Below are positions 30,648 to 42,654 of a stretch of DNA of 64,000 nt, piece after piece. The stretch's first letter is position 1. Each line of letters begins with the position of its first letter. Location: contig NC_059416.1 of NCBI RefSeq assembly GCF_905220565.1, forward strand, positions 2,914,001-2,978,000. The letters run 5' to 3'. The translations under genes were made by a program, and so were the position numbers. This DNA is from Melitaea cinxia. Lineage: Eukaryota; Arthropoda; Insecta; Lepidoptera; Nymphalidae. The notes beneath the pieces are model-generated. The model saw only the letters and a program-made list of their open reading frames with translations. It did not search any database and had not been told where the DNA came from.

Positions 30648-33600
30648 GTAAGTGTATGACTAATATGAATTTTTTTTATATATACAGGGTGACTGGTGAA
30701 TTACCGTCAATATTTGAGGACCTGATAATTGACGATTGTGCTGTGTGGCTACGGCACTAAAGAATTTAGCCACCCCCTCTCTTCCCGTGGGTGTCGTAAG
30801 AGACGACTAAGGGATAACACGGTTTCGCTACCACCTTGGAACTTAAAAAGCCGACCGGTGACGGGATAACCATCCAACTGCTGGCTTTGAAATACACAGG
30901 CCGTAGACGGGCAGCAGCGTCTTCGGTGCGACAAAGCCAGTACTGCGGTCACCAACCCGCCTGCTCAGCGTGGTGACTATGGCCAACACACATGAGTTCA
31001 CGTTATTTTTTGCGTAAACTTGTGGAGTCCTATGTCCAGCAGTGGACTGTATAGGCTGTAATGATATCAAATTAATTACGCGTCGTCTGGACGCCCTAGC
31101 TGCGCAGTCGACATAAAACAGGTGTATAGGTACGTCCAAATGCCGCCACGTGTTATGAGGGTAGCAGGCTGCCTTTGATAAACAAGCATGACCCAATCAC
31201 CCTTGATACTTTAATCCTGGCTTAGGACAGGCAAAATATCAAGATATTTAACTAGTTTAAGCAAAAAATTTGTTGACTGGGTAAATGATGTGAACTTTGG
31301 ACAAAAATTAATATGAACTGTTTAGGGACCATTCATTTATTACTTAAGACGAATTTTGGTAGTTTTCGACCCCCTTCTATACAATCCCCGCCTCCTATTA
31401 TAAGAAAAAAAAAATAAGAATAGGCCGACCCCTCCTCCTTGTTTTATTACCTAAGAATCTAAAGGAAAAAATTAATACACGTTTGGTTTGTTTTAATGTT
31501 TATTTTTCAAAGTAACAATTTATAGAAATGTTTATTTGCACTTACAAAGGTACTAATAATTTTTATTTTTTGGTAGTAATAAACTTTGGTTTTAATTATT
31601 CATCTTTACCGACATAAGATATTCAGTCCGGGGGCTCAATAAAATAAACAATTCACACATTAAATTATTCACATATTAAAATATTAAAATCTTCAACGCA
31701 ATAACGAGTGTTGTTTACGCAAACAAGTGAAGGCTAGTCCACAAGTGGGGTGTTCCCGGGGGCTGCAGTGCGGGTGGCACGGGTTTGTTGCCATGGAATT
31801 GGAAATCGTTTACATATATGCATCTGAGCGACTAAGGGATAGCAAATTTCCAATACCACCATGGAACTAGGCGAAGCCGACCGATGGTGGGATAGCCACC
31901 CTACTTTTTAAATACACAGACCGAGGACGGGCAGTAGCGTCTTCGGTGCGACAAAGTCAGCCTTGCGGTCACCAACCCGCCTGTCCAGTGGGCACTATGA
32001 GCAAAAACCCCTATGAGTTCGTGGCAAAAGTTTCGGCCCTCAGTTCCCGGACCGGACCTACACTTCATTTATTTAAATTGAAGTTTATGGGAATCTGGTC
32101 AAAAATTAAGTACCCATTTTTTACATAATTAGAATGAAAATCATGTAACGAGTATCCTCCTTAAATATTGATACTAATTCACCAGCCTCCTTCTATATAC
32201 TAGAATCATATCTTAAATAGTTAATGTTGAGTGGTTTCTGTTTTCTTTAATATAAATTGTGTACTATAAATGTTATTTTTTATTATTTTTTCAGGTAAAT
32301 ATGACTCAAACAAATCCCGACACGAGTACAGAGGAAGAAAATGCTGACATAAACGTAATAAATGATTATGAAGCATCCATTGCTGTGCAAATACAAAATA
32401 GTTCGCTAGTCGAAGGGGATGACTATGAGATTGTACAAGTATACGAAGTAAATCCGTTCTTAGATCTCGAGGCCTCGTCTGATGAAGATGAAGACGACAA
32501 TGAAGCCAATTGCCTAAATGAAGACGGCTATGACTCGGAATATGGAGAAGATCCAATTTCCGAACACGAAGAATTGGCTCCTACACATAATATATCTGAA
32601 AACAGTGAAAAAACAAGTACACGAAATGTGCCACAAGACAGTTTAGGAATTAATTTCGATACGCCTGTAGTAACGAATATTGACGAGTATTTCGTAAAAC
32701 CCAATGTCAATAACATATTGAAGGTTAAAAACGAACACGTGGTCAAGGATGTGGATGAATACTTTATTAAAGATACTAAGAAACTGAAGCATCCAAGTGT
32801 CGTAGATTATTTTAAAGATGAAGTGCCCAAGACCTTACCGCTTGAAATCTTCGCTCCCGATAACACAGATACAACCGAACAACAGCAGAACCACGAGGTA
32901 ATTGAAACTGTTGATAACATTGCAGAAGATAGAGTAACGGAATCAGATATGGACGTATTACCAAATATTGAAGATTTGAAACGCTTTATCTTAGAAGAGC
33001 CGCCTTATAATAAATTTAAAACTGCACAAAAGTCTCATTCAGTCTCCCTGCCCCATTCTCCTATCCATAATTTGAACTTGGATCCGGATGCAAAGGGGTG
33101 TTTAACTTTTGAGGACTTAAATCTTGATTTGTTAGATTTAAGTTTAGAAAATGATAGAGAAAAGTTGAACACGAAAAATGATGACATGCCTCGCACTTTG
33201 ACGGATGACGATGTTAATAGTTTTCTCATTACTGATAAAAAGGAATCTAATCAACCTGTTAAAAATGAAGATGACTTTAGTCTTCAAGATATGGACATGG
33301 ATTGTCCCGTTGATGCAATAATTGACACCATCGGTCCTGTTTCTGCTTTCCAATTACCTGATAGAAAATTAACGTCTACACCTTTACCGATTTTGGAATA
33401 TTGCGTAAAAAAGACACAAGTTAAAATAGAGCCAGAGATAAAACTAGAAAAAGAGGATTTTGTTGACGTGGAGTCCTGCCCTGAAACCGCCGTACCCGTT
33501 TTGGAAGCTAGTACTTTAGATTCACTCCTAGAACAATTTGAAGCGACCGAAAACCTAAGCACTACAGACGTAAAGCCAATTGTCAGTGAAAAGTTATCTG

Positions 33601-36600
33601 AAGCTAAATGTAGTTTGACAAGTGGTATGCGGTTGCAGGACGCTGGGGTACAACTTAATAAAACGAAAATGAAGAAAATTCTGGTAAGCATAAAATCTAT
33701 ATATTTTTTAACTTTAAAATACAAAGGGCCATATCTAACGATAGGACCGGTTTTTTCTTTCTTTCAGATGGCACCAAAAGTGAACACTCTGATCAAAAGG
33801 TCCCCCAGTCCCATTCACTCTGATCATGATTATTGTTCACCAAGAAACCGTCGCAGCCTTACCGATTTAAAGGGAGGCCGGAGTCTCCTCAAACCTGAAG
33901 TTTTGTCCAGCAACAATAGAATATTAAACTCTAGACATAGGTCGTGTAAAAACAAAAAAGTGGTTTACCATCTCAGTAGTGATGATGAAGCAGACAGTAA
34001 AGATAAAAAGAAACCTAAAATAGATGACAATGACATTATAACTAATAAAAAATCTCGTTTAAAAACAAGTCTTAAACCTCGTGTTAATCGTAAGAAACAT
34101 TCACGTGTGCATAGTGTTGTGAACGTTAGTGGTCTTACCAAGAACAACGATTCTGTGATTGTAGAAAATGCTTCAAAAGCAACAAGTGATAATTCAAGTA
34201 GTCAAAAGTCAAATTGCGGTAGTATTAAGTTAGTTATAAAAAATAAATCAAAAGTTATAATTCAAAACTGTGATGTTAGTGATTTAAACAAAGACATTTC
34301 ATGCGAAAAATCTAAATCTAGTAAGGCTTATAGTAGTAGTTCGAATAAAGTGTCGACTGATGTCAGCAATGTTTTAACAAGTATTCAACCATTGGATAGA
34401 AGAAGAATTTCGGATAAAGTATTGACAAATATCAACAGAAGTGTTGATCCATTAGATAGAAGTACTTTGAATAAACAATCAATAAATGGCACGAATATTG
34501 CCCAAAGCGTTGAAACATTAGATAGGAGTAATACTTCGAATAAAGTCTCAACATACGTCAACGATACCGTCAAACATGTTGATCCCTTACACGGAAGTAA
34601 TACTTCACATAAAGAATCAACGCATGTCAAGAATATTGTCAAAAGTGGTGAATCGTTAGACAGAATTAGTACTTCCAATAAAGTATCTACAGATGCTAAG
34701 ATTACTGATAAAATGTTTCAATCATCAGATAGAAGTAGTGCGTCGAAAAAATTATCCCGACATGTCAAGAATTCTGTCAAAAGTAATGAACCATTTGACC
34801 GAAGTAATACTTCGAAAAATATATCAAAATATGTTAAGAATGCTGACAAAAGTATCGAATCTAAAGGCAGAAGTAATACTTTAAAAAAAGAATCGTCAAA
34901 CGTCAACAACATAGTTAAAAGTGTTGAATCTGAACCATTAGATAGAGTAAAAAATAAAAATGAAAACCGTGAAATAAAGGAAACATTAAATGTAAAGCAC
35001 GAGGAGAACTCGAAACAGGAACACTTTTATACCGCTCTGTTTAATAATAAGGAAGACGTACGAGTCCCTAAGGCTATTGATGTAACCTCGAAAGTAACAA
35101 GAAAAGATGAGGGTTGTAAAGTTACTTTGATAGATGTACCAATTATTAATGAAGTAGAACAGCCGGTTAAAAAGAAGAAGTTAAATTTGAAAGAGTATAA
35201 ACTAAGGATTAGCAAAGGTATATCCTCAAACGATGGATCGCCACAAGTAAGTCCGGAGTCAATATTCCCGGAAACACCGTGCAATATAAATCTTGATAAA
35301 AAAATTAAAATATCTAATAATGTTACTCCTAATAATGTTTCACCACCAAAAGAAAACTTAGAAACGGATGCTCCGAAAGCTATTTTTGATCCTATTCTAG
35401 AAGCATCTAGAAAAGTATTAATGAATATTCAAAAACAAAAAGCTAAAGCATCAAAACGCCAAGAGAGTGTTTTGATACAAAAAGTTGAAAACCTTGTACT
35501 TCAACCCCTTATTAGTGATGAAGAAATGTTAAAAATTGTGGGCATGACTCCAAATGTTATGCCTGTGCCAGTAGATGTTCCGACACCTCGAGAGCAACCA
35601 AAAGACTATGACGAAATTATTTTAGTTAGTATAGGCACCAATACAGATGAAGGTTTATTAAAACCCACTGAAAAACAGACTCTTAGTAGAAAACGTAAAT
35701 TAGAGTCTCCACAAAGAGAAAACAAATCGACGATTAACTTTAAAATCAAAAAAATGGATTCTGTATTGAAACAAAACGTTTTCGAAACTGTTAAAAATCA
35801 AAAAAGTCCAATCGACGATAGGAATCGGTCTGATATTAAAATAGATAAAGAAAGGTATAAGGACATAACAGCAACTCTTAAGAGCGTTGAAAAGCATGTC
35901 GATAAGAAAATCTCTAGCAATTCACTATTCGCCAGCATTCAAGATCTTGTCAAGAAAAAAGCTCCAACAGTTACTAATTCAAGTAACGACCGTAAATCGT
36001 CAAAGTCTAATTCACCAGTTGAGGAGAAGGAATTTAAATACACAAAGCCAACGATAGTAAGAGAATATGATAATGCTGCTCCACACGGTGAAGACAAAGT
36101 TATACTTCACTTGGAAAAGAACAGACAAAAACCTGAATACGTTACGACTTGTATTCAGACAGAGGCGACTGCTGAATTTGTAGATTTACCCAAAATAGGT
36201 CACACGGTTACCAGAAAACAATTCTCCGTCTCTCCGAGAAAAAGAAACGACAGTGACATGTCCATGTCAAGTGACTGCAGTCCAATTGTTCCCAAAAACG
36301 TACAGAATGTTATGTCTACTAAATTGGACGAAGGAGTTAATGTGAAGTCTAGAACAGAAACTAGACATCCAACAGAGGTATCTCAGTATCACGAAAAAAG
36401 GTCGCGATCACGATCAACTAGATACGATGTCAAATATAGAAGATCGAGATCACAATCTCGAAATCATCGAAGAAAACGCTCTCCTAGTCGTAATCGGTCG
36501 CGATCACGTGGTCATTACAGACGTTACAGACGATCCGACTCACCTTATAGAAGGAAAAGACGATCAAGGACTAGGTCACCTTATCGTTCTTCGAGGCGTT

Positions 36601-39204
36601 CTCCATCTGTTAGAAGACATTACAGATCAAATCATTCGCGGTCAACATCTAAAATCACCGATCGAGTTAAATCACGCAGCCCGATCGCTAAAAAACGACC
36701 TAGTCCCCAATATATCGTGAATAACATTGAAAAGCTTACACCGATATCCCTAACGCCTCCGATGAGGAAGCCGACTATATCTGCCAGTTCAGAATCATCG
36801 TCTTGTTCGTCATCATCTTCCGGTTCATCATCGTCGTCCAGGTTTGTAGGAAATTATTTAATGTGGATAAAATATTCAATAAAATGTTTTCAGTAATGGC
36901 ATGACATCTCTGAGAGAATATGGATAATTATTTCATATTTATTGATAGCTCGCCATCTTCGAGCGGACTATCGGCTTCGTCTAAATCAAAGGCCTCATGC
37001 AGTCCTAACAGAAAGGAAGAAGTTTACAGGGCTAAAAGCTACCGAAGCTCCTATAGTTCAGAAGATAGGTGAGAAAACAAATTATTTTATTATTAAACAA
37101 ATTATTATTATTTAATTTTTACCTTAATTTTGATGAAATATATTAAACTTAATTTTGTTAAAAGTTTTTTTTTTTAACTTCAATAGTTCATTTTTATAAT
37201 GATTGTACAAATATTTCTGAAATACATGACTGTACTCGTAAATTTAGTATTTTTTTCTTTCATCATACTTGTTCTAAAAAGTATATAGAGTTACTATTAC
37301 TATATATATTATTAGTTTATACTACAATAATCACAGCAGTAAAATCAAACAAAGTTATTATTATTATTATACTCATATATATGTTATGATTTTTTACAGG
37401 GACAGCGCAACGCCGGTTGAGGAGAGACGTATAGTATTTGTAGGAAGGCTCGATAAAGATATAACGAAATTAGGATTGAAGTCCCAATTTGTCAAGTTTG
37501 GACCTATTACCGAAGTTCGCTTGCATTCTAAAGAGGATGGGTAAGTTAAAAATTAACATTACCTTAAATAAATCTGACTGAAGTAAAACTTTCTATCTTC
37601 ACTAACTTATATCTCCCTCTCAACATCCGTTCGTCGCGATCACACTTTTCGTAACGCTCTTATCAGGCATTCAACAGCTTACTCCTAAGTCAAGCGTGCG
37701 TAAAAAGATTTTACTTCAAAAAATAAATAAATTAGTCATCAATATGCAAACACGAACACAAAAAAAGTGTCTGATATGTTTGGCAATTATGTACTTTTAT
37801 TGATGGACATAATATATCGCTGAGGGATAATTTTTTTTATGTGCAATTAAAAATGTCCTTTATTTATTTAGGAATAGTCGACTGTGTTTTAAATTTTTTT
37901 TATTTTTATTTCTAGGTCACGCTACGGTTTCTTGACGTTCCAGCGTCCTATGGACGCTTGGTCGGCTGTGGAGGCAGGGAAAACGTTCCCGCAGTATGAT
38001 GTGGGCTTCGGGGGCCGTAGAGCATTTTGTAGACAGAGCTATGCAGATCTTGGTAAGTTCCTCTTGCCAATTGCTCAAATTATTTTTTTTTGATAACACA
38101 AGAGACACAAACAAGAATAAAGTCCTCCTGATGGTAAGCGGATACTGTAGATTAAAGACATTTGCATTACCTTTTTTCCAAGTCATTGAGTCTACCCCTG
38201 AACCACCCTGGAGCTCTTTACCTTACACAGGAACATAGTATCGGTTGTAAGCATAGTAGCAAGCAGGTATTATTTACTCCCAGTTAATAGTGGGGGTAAA
38301 TAAGCCCCAGTCAGTTTGAACCAATTTTCCAGAAAGATATTTCCTGCTGTGCTCCATTTTAATATCATTTATTGTTAGACAAGCTTGGTTGCATTGAGGT
38401 TTTCGATAAAATTGCGGGTATCGCTTTTATTCTGTTCTCGATACCCATTTGGTTCAAATTTGGTCTTGTATAGTGTGATAGATTTCAAATACTATATGTG
38501 TATCTAACAGACGGCCACAGACAGTCAATAGCCTACTTAAAGTTTGCTCCTAATAATTATCTCATATATTTAAGACTTTCATTATAGTCATAAATTTTAT
38601 CTGAATGACCTAATGTACCTAGCTTTGAAGTGAATCATACAAATTAAATAATTGATAAGATAAGATTAATACATGCTTGCAAATTAATGATAACAAAATA
38701 AAATAAATATCTTTAGCATACTCATATAGCATATACACAGTATGTTCCTGAGATAAGCTTTTAATGCTTATATTGTAGGTAACACCCAATTTATATTAAT
38801 GTATTTTTTTAAAGTAATATATATATATATTTATTACACCTAAACTCAGGGAATCGAACTTACAACCCCTAGAGAAGAAAGTAGGGTCACTAAAAATAGC
38901 TCTGAGCTATTATTTTTTTTGCTATATTCATTATTACTACATATTATGCAACTTAATAATATAAATTCTCTTACAAATTAAATATTGGCTTGAATATTGT
39001 GTTAGTTGAGAGCAAATCATAATATATTTTCTTTTCACAGATGGCCTAGAGGCCAAATACACCGAAAGTGCGTTCCACGGTCAAGCAGTGCTGCCCATAC
39101 ACCGAAACAACGATAATATGTCGTTTGATCAGATGCTTCTCGATATGAAAAAGACATTGAACAAAATGAAAGGTGATAAGAAAAGCGACGATATGTCCGC
39201 TTGA
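30424..39204 (+). CDS. srl: PGC-1 family transcriptional coactivator (spargel), 1748 residues
   Basis: Seven coding exons: 30424-30647 (ATG 30426), 32295-33683, 33768-36841, 36949-37068, 37400-37540, 37916-38052 and 39041-39204 (TGA 39202-39204). All introns are GT-AG and phases agree. PGC-1 proteins are nuclear coactivators that bind receptors and other transcription factors and drive mitochondrial and metabolic genes. Visible parts: acidic N-terminus; LXXLL box LDSLL at 482-486; DHDY at 556-559, the HCF-1-binding tetrapeptide of the family; about eight 23-residue repeats at 745-926; RS domain about 1411-1515; poly-Ser about 1540-1570; RRM about 1610-1694 with RNP2 IVFVGRL and RNP1 SRYGFLTF; tail with SYADLD and MSFDQMLLDMKK, much like the vertebrate PGC-1 ending. 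Longer than Drosophila Spargel and about the size of vertebrate PRC. Family assignment is firm; the exact 5' end is not. Confidence 0.92.
30732..31063 (+). mobile_element. SINE-like family B in srl intron 1
   Basis: Full-length copy from TGACGATTGTGCTGTGTGG to CAGCAGTGGACTGTATAGG plus TGTAATGAT. Minus-strand open frames at 30749-30955 and 30843-31196 are shadows of it. Confidence 0.7.
31064..31814. other. srl intron 1, no further feature
   Basis: Intron sequence between two SINE-like copies. No coding or RNA signature seen. Confidence 0.5.
31815..32030 (+). mobile_element. SINE-like family B, diverged partial copy
   Basis: GACTAAGGGATAGCAAATTT, CGACCGATGGTGGGATAGCC and GCAGTAGCGTCTTCGGTGCG match family B. 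Both ends are missing or decayed, so it is older than its neighbour at 30732. Confidence 0.6.
32295..33683 (+). CDS. srl: srl coding exon 2
   Basis: Residues 75-537. Acceptor TTTTTTCAG, then GTA AAT ATG; the ATG at 32301 could serve as an alternative start if exon 1 is skipped. Strongly acidic (EASSDEDEDDNEAN). Contains EDLNLDLLDLSLEND (about 347-361) and the LXXLL box TLDSLLEQF (482-486 for LDSLL). Donor GTAAGC, phase 0. Confidence 0.9.
33684..33767 (+). other. srl: srl intron 2, 84 nt, in frame and without stop
   Basis: GTAAGC at the start, pyrimidine-rich CTTTCTTTCAG at the end. The length is 28 codons and no stop occurs in frame, so retention would add 28 largely hydrophobic residues between 537 and 538. 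I read it as an intron because of the splice signals and the change in composition from the acidic, polar surroundings. Confidence 0.75.
33768..36841 (+). CDS. srl: srl coding exon 3 (large exon)
   Basis: Residues 538-1562. Holds DHDYCSP (DHDY 556-559), basic Lys-rich stretches, the repeat array 745-926 and the RS domain about 1411-1515 (RSRSQSRNHRRKRSPSRNRS), then a Ser tract. Ends AG|GTTTGT, phase 2. Most of the exon is predicted disorder by composition. Confidence 0.92.
34389..34934 (+). repeat. srl: Coding array of eight degenerate 23-residue repeats in srl
   Basis: Units begin with PLDR-like motifs (PLDR, PLDR, TLDR, PLHG, SLDR, SSDR, PFDR, SKGR) followed by SNTSNKVSTHVKNIVKSVE-like sequence. 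Unit length is 22-25 codons. Units differ enough to be old. Confidence 0.85.
36949..37068 (+). CDS. srl: srl coding exon 4
   Basis: Residues 1562-1602. Continues the Ser-rich linker (SSGLSASSKSKAS) and ends with KSYRSSYSSED. Acceptor TTGATAG, donor GTGAGA; phase 2 in and out. Confidence 0.88.
37400..37540 (+). CDS. srl: srl coding exon 5 (RRM first half)
   Basis: Residues 1602-1649. RRIVFVGRLDKDITKLGL with RNP2 (IVFVGRL), then QFVKFGPITEVRLHSKEDG. Acceptor TTTTTACAG, donor GTAAGT. The RRM is split between RNP2 and RNP1. Confidence 0.93.
37579..37718. mobile_element. MITE-like element in srl intron 5
   Basis: Inverted ends TGAAGTAAAA (37579-37588) and TTTTACTTCA (37709-37718), 140 bp. A related sequence at about 50030-50225 shares CGATCACACTTTTCGTAACG and CAGCTTACTCC. 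Confidence 0.5.
37916..38052 (+). CDS. srl: srl coding exon 6 (RRM second half)
   Basis: Residues 1649-1695. RNP1 SRYGFLTF, then AWSAVEAGKTFPQYDVGFGG and RRAFCRQSYADL, matching the PGC-1 RRM end. Acceptor TTATTTCTAG, donor GTAAGT. Confidence 0.93.
38093..38345 (+). repeat. Interspersed repeat family A in srl intron 6, diverged
   Basis: CTCCTGATGGTAAGCGGATAC, CTGGAGCTCTTTACCTTACA and ATAAGCCCCAGTC correspond to the copy at 1624. Old copy. Confidence 0.5.
38734..38905 (-). mobile_element. tRNA-derived SINE family F in srl intron 6, minus
   Basis: Tail GCTTTTAATGCTTATATTGT, an AT microsatellite, then GGGAATCGAACTTACAACCC (B box in reverse). The tRNA-like 5' end is decayed. Confidence 0.5.
39041..39204 (+). 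CDS. srl: srl coding exon 7 (C-terminus)
   Basis: Residues 1695-1748, ending TGA. Encodes DGLEAKYTESAFHGQ, then NMSFDQMLLDMKKTLNKMK, which mirrors the conserved last helix of PGC-1 proteins. Acceptor TCTTTTCACAG. Confidence 0.92.
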
Positions 39205-40842
39205 CGTTTACTCAATCTTTGGTATATTTTAATAAAAAACGTAGTGTCGTATACGTTATTTGTGCTCGTCGTGACGTTCGGATGTCAATTATCACGCGTC
39301 AACTGACAGCTGTCACTGTCAATGTCAAAATGACGGACGCGTTCAGTGTGCAATGAAAAAGACATTTTAGTTTGTTTTCTTTCTTCGCTCGTACCTCTTT
39401 AGTGAAATTGTTTTAGCGTGTATTTCTTTAGCGATTTAGTTTTGTAAATAGTAGATTATTAAAGTACAGTTTTGTACAGTTTAACACTACCTCTTTATGT
39501 AAATATTGTAAAATTTTTGTATTGTGTATTGTGTATTTTGTATTGGCTTTGAAATTTAAAATTTTGTTCGTTCAATTTTAAATATAAGCCAAAATTATGA
39601 TACTTTTTTTTTTTAAATCAGTTTGTTCATTTCTAAAAAAAAAAAAAAATCATTTGAGGCTAATAAGTTTGTTTAAGCTTTTTTTATTTTTAAAACTATT
39701 ATGTTACCTACGATAAATAACAATGGTTTTAATTGCTTTTAAAAAATTAATGTTACTGTATAGCGAATTTTATGTAAATATTACATATAAGTGTAAAACT
39801 CATAGATTTAATTAGTTATGTGGAAAATCAGAACTAGAATTGTTTAATTATGTAAAAAACAGATTTATAATAAATCCTCTTTCGAGAGAAATACAACGGT
39901 AGCTTTAGTCTATAAATGAACAAAACGCTTCCAAGTTATGCTTAGTGCCAAAATTTTTCCGTTCCTATTTTTCTTAATTATAAAATTTACCAGGGGGTGA
40001 ATGTAGGCAGCTTTTATAAATTTCATATATATATTATATATAAAGTATTTTTTGCAATGATATATATATTATACACAATAAATTTAATCACTAACGTCAG
40101 ACTGTGCTTTTTATTCTGTATATATTATCCAATTCAAAATAGCATTTTATAACAAAAAGATTTTATATAAATATATATACATAATAACTCCCCGTAAGTT
40201 TCAGATGTCTTATTTTACTCTCAAAGTTTCATAAAATTTTAATAAAAATTAAACTGACGTAGGCAAAACAATATTAGTGCGTTTTCTCCTAACCCATGGT
40301 TTCCAGATAGCATAACTACCGCTGCTAAGACTGCTGAAATAGACTGTTTAGATTCGAATAGCTTAATACATTTTTTTTGTTCATTAGAGATTATTAAGTT
40401 TATTAGGTTACCCCCAGTTTTTAAGTATTCTTTAAAATGGAAAAAAATATAAAAATTATGACAAAAATCGAGAAAAATAAAAAAATTCTTGTAACATTGA
40501 TTAGATGTAGAAAAATTGATAGAAGTATAAATGACATTCTTCTTTTGATTTAATAACTGTCTTTTCAAAATGAACTATACCAATAGTCAGAAAAAAAATC
40601 ATCTGTTGTAAAATTAATTTGCTTAAACAAAACCTAGTCAATTTAAGTAAATTGTGTTTCTTTGTTGTGATTATATTTATTTAAATAATATAAATATGTT
40701 TTATTAAGTTTTAAGCTTAACTTAACTGAAACACAACATTTAAAACGGATTATCTTTTAAATCTTAAAAATTATATATTTAAAGCATAACCACTAACTTC
40801 CATTCAAATCTAGTTTACAGAAAATCTTTGTATTTTCTATTC
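39205..40842 (+). other. srl: srl 3' UTR and downstream sequence with candidate polyA signals
   Basis: AATAAA occurs at 39231-39236 (27 nt after the stop), 39869-39874 and 40077-40082. The first would give a very short UTR; the later two fit a UTR of 0.7-0.9 kb. A palindrome TGACAGCTGTCA lies at about 39305. The minus-strand open frame at 40239-40568 is AT-driven and unsupported. Confidence 0.5.
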
Positions 40843-41328
40843 TCATCATCTTCCTGCCCTTATCCCACTTATGTGGGGTCGGCACAACACGTTTTACTCT
40901 TCCATTCTTCTCTATTATTCGTCACTTCAGCGCTTACTCCTTTTCTTTCTCATATCCTCATTCACACAATCCATCCATCGCTTTTTTCGTCTGCCGATCG
41001 CTCTTCGTCCTTCGACATTCATCCCTACCATTCTTTTACCAAATAGCGTTCATCCCTCTTCATTACGTGCCCATACTACGCTAACCTATATTCCTCATTT
41101 TCTCTGTCACGGGTGCTACTTTCAAACTTCTCCTTATATACTCATTTCTAATCCGATCTATCCTCGTCTCTCCACACATCTATCTTAGCATTCTCATCTC
41201 GGCTGCGTACACTCTTCTTTCATCCGTCACTTTTGTTGACCAACATTCTGATCCATACATTACGACAGGTCTTATGATCGTTTTATAGATTTTCCCCTTA
41301 AGTGTAAGGTTTTGTATTTTCTATTCTG
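40843..41328 (-). pseudogene. RTE-type non-LTR retrotransposon C-terminal fragment
   Basis: Read on the minus strand: TLKGKIYKTIIRPVVMYGSE near 41290, then GRPKKRWMDCVNEDMRKK and ending TCCADPT near 40870. This is the typical C-terminal part of RTE-clade endonuclease/reverse-transcriptase proteins. Several stops and frameshifts; inactive. The plus-strand frames at 40828-41188 are its antisense. Confidence 0.75.
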
Positions 41329-42235
41329 ACAATGTAATTTTTTTTAACGCACGAGGATTTGGTGGCTTTATATATACATGTAAACATTCGAAAAAATTAA
41401 GCAATTTTTAACTGTAAAGGTTTTAGTTATTTTTTTAAAGGGTTAAATGTATCAAAAAAGTATACAGATTAAACATTGTATAACTCACCTTAAATACTCA
41501 TTACTTAAGAAAAAAAATCTTGTAAAAACTTCTTTTTTTAAATTTAATGTTTCGATCGATGGAATTGATTACATTTTTTATTTTCGAAAAAAAAAAAAAA
41601 CTCATGACAACAGAATTGTATATAAACGCGGGAAGTTACAATGTAAAACATTTTAGTTTTCCGCGGTCAGTATAGGATGAATTATATTTCTGATTGGTAT
41701 AGATTTATTTGGTATTAAACTTAGTTTTAAGGATAAATAGCCTGTTTTACGTCGAATTTGTAAAAAAATATGGAAAAATTATTGATAAAGAAAAAGTTTT
41801 AGCACAAAAACTTTTTTTACAAATTCTATAAAAAAATTGATTGTTGTATTCTAACAGGAATTGAGTACGAATTATGTAAATACTAACATATATTAAAAAT
41901 TGTATTTTATTGTTCTTGAAATAAAGTAGGAATTGCTTTACGAGAAGTGTATAAAAAGTTCAATTTGAAAATTAATCATTGTCTTTTAGTAAGTGTCATT
42001 AAACGGACTCAGGGAGAATGTTTTATACGTAATGTTGTTGAAAATAAAGTATTTTTAAAAATAAAATTCTCTTTTATTACGAGAAAACTGATTCACTATA
42101 TATTGATAGTATAACTTATCTATACATAACTTGCCTATACAATAAATAAATAAATACATATAATGAAATGGTAGGAAAGTCAAAACTTTACATTGAATAT
42201 TTTTTTTAAAGAATACTTGGGTTGTGATCTACAAT
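41329..42235. other. AT-rich intergenic sequence, no feature found
   Basis: The open frame at 41447-41656 has no support. AATAAA at 41920 and nearby is not tied to a gene. Confidence 0.5.
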
Positions 42236-42594
42236 TGATACCGAAGCCAAAAATATAGTTTTAAGAATTTTTGTCTGTTTGTCTGTATGTATGTCCGGGA
42301 TAAACTCAAAAAGTACTGCATGGATTTACTTCAAATTTGGCACGAATATTATTTGGAAGTCGGGTCAACATATAGGCTACAAATTATCACGCTATCACCT
42401 ACGGGGAACGAGCAGTGAACCTTTATTTCTTCAACGCATTCTGTAACAACGTGTAATCTAACGACGTATATTTGAATGTTGTTATTATGTTAATAACCAT
42501 GCTATAAGCCAGCTTCATACTATAAATAAAGACATTCTGTAGTATATTTAGTATCGGCATTGCACCCGTGCGAAGCCGGGGCGGGTCGCTAGTA
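42236..42594 (+). mobile_element. Helitron-like element, 3' end clear
   Basis: Contains GGGATAAACTCAAAAAGTAC and ends GCGAAGCCGGGGCGGGTCGCTAG before T. The CTAG|T end fits a Helitron; the 5' end is not certain. Confidence 0.45.
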
Positions 42595-42654
42595 AATACA
42601 TACAATTTGTAAAAAAAGTGATAAAAAAATTAAATAAAAAATAACATTCTATGA

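Noticed and set aside
32259..32294. Extending srl exon 2 back to an ATG at 32259
   Set aside because: The segment is the polypyrimidine tract and acceptor of intron 1 (TTTTTTCAG); residues there are hydrophobic and atypical.
32221..35897. Several minus-strand and off-frame open frames over srl exons 2 and 3
   Set aside because: Shadows of a long real coding exon; the splice-consistent plus-strand frame explains them.
36427..36720. Second plus-strand frame of 97 residues
   Set aside because: Out-of-frame reading of the RS-domain codons.
40828..41188. Plus-strand frames of 72 and 105 residues
   Set aside because: Antisense of a decayed RTE fragment.
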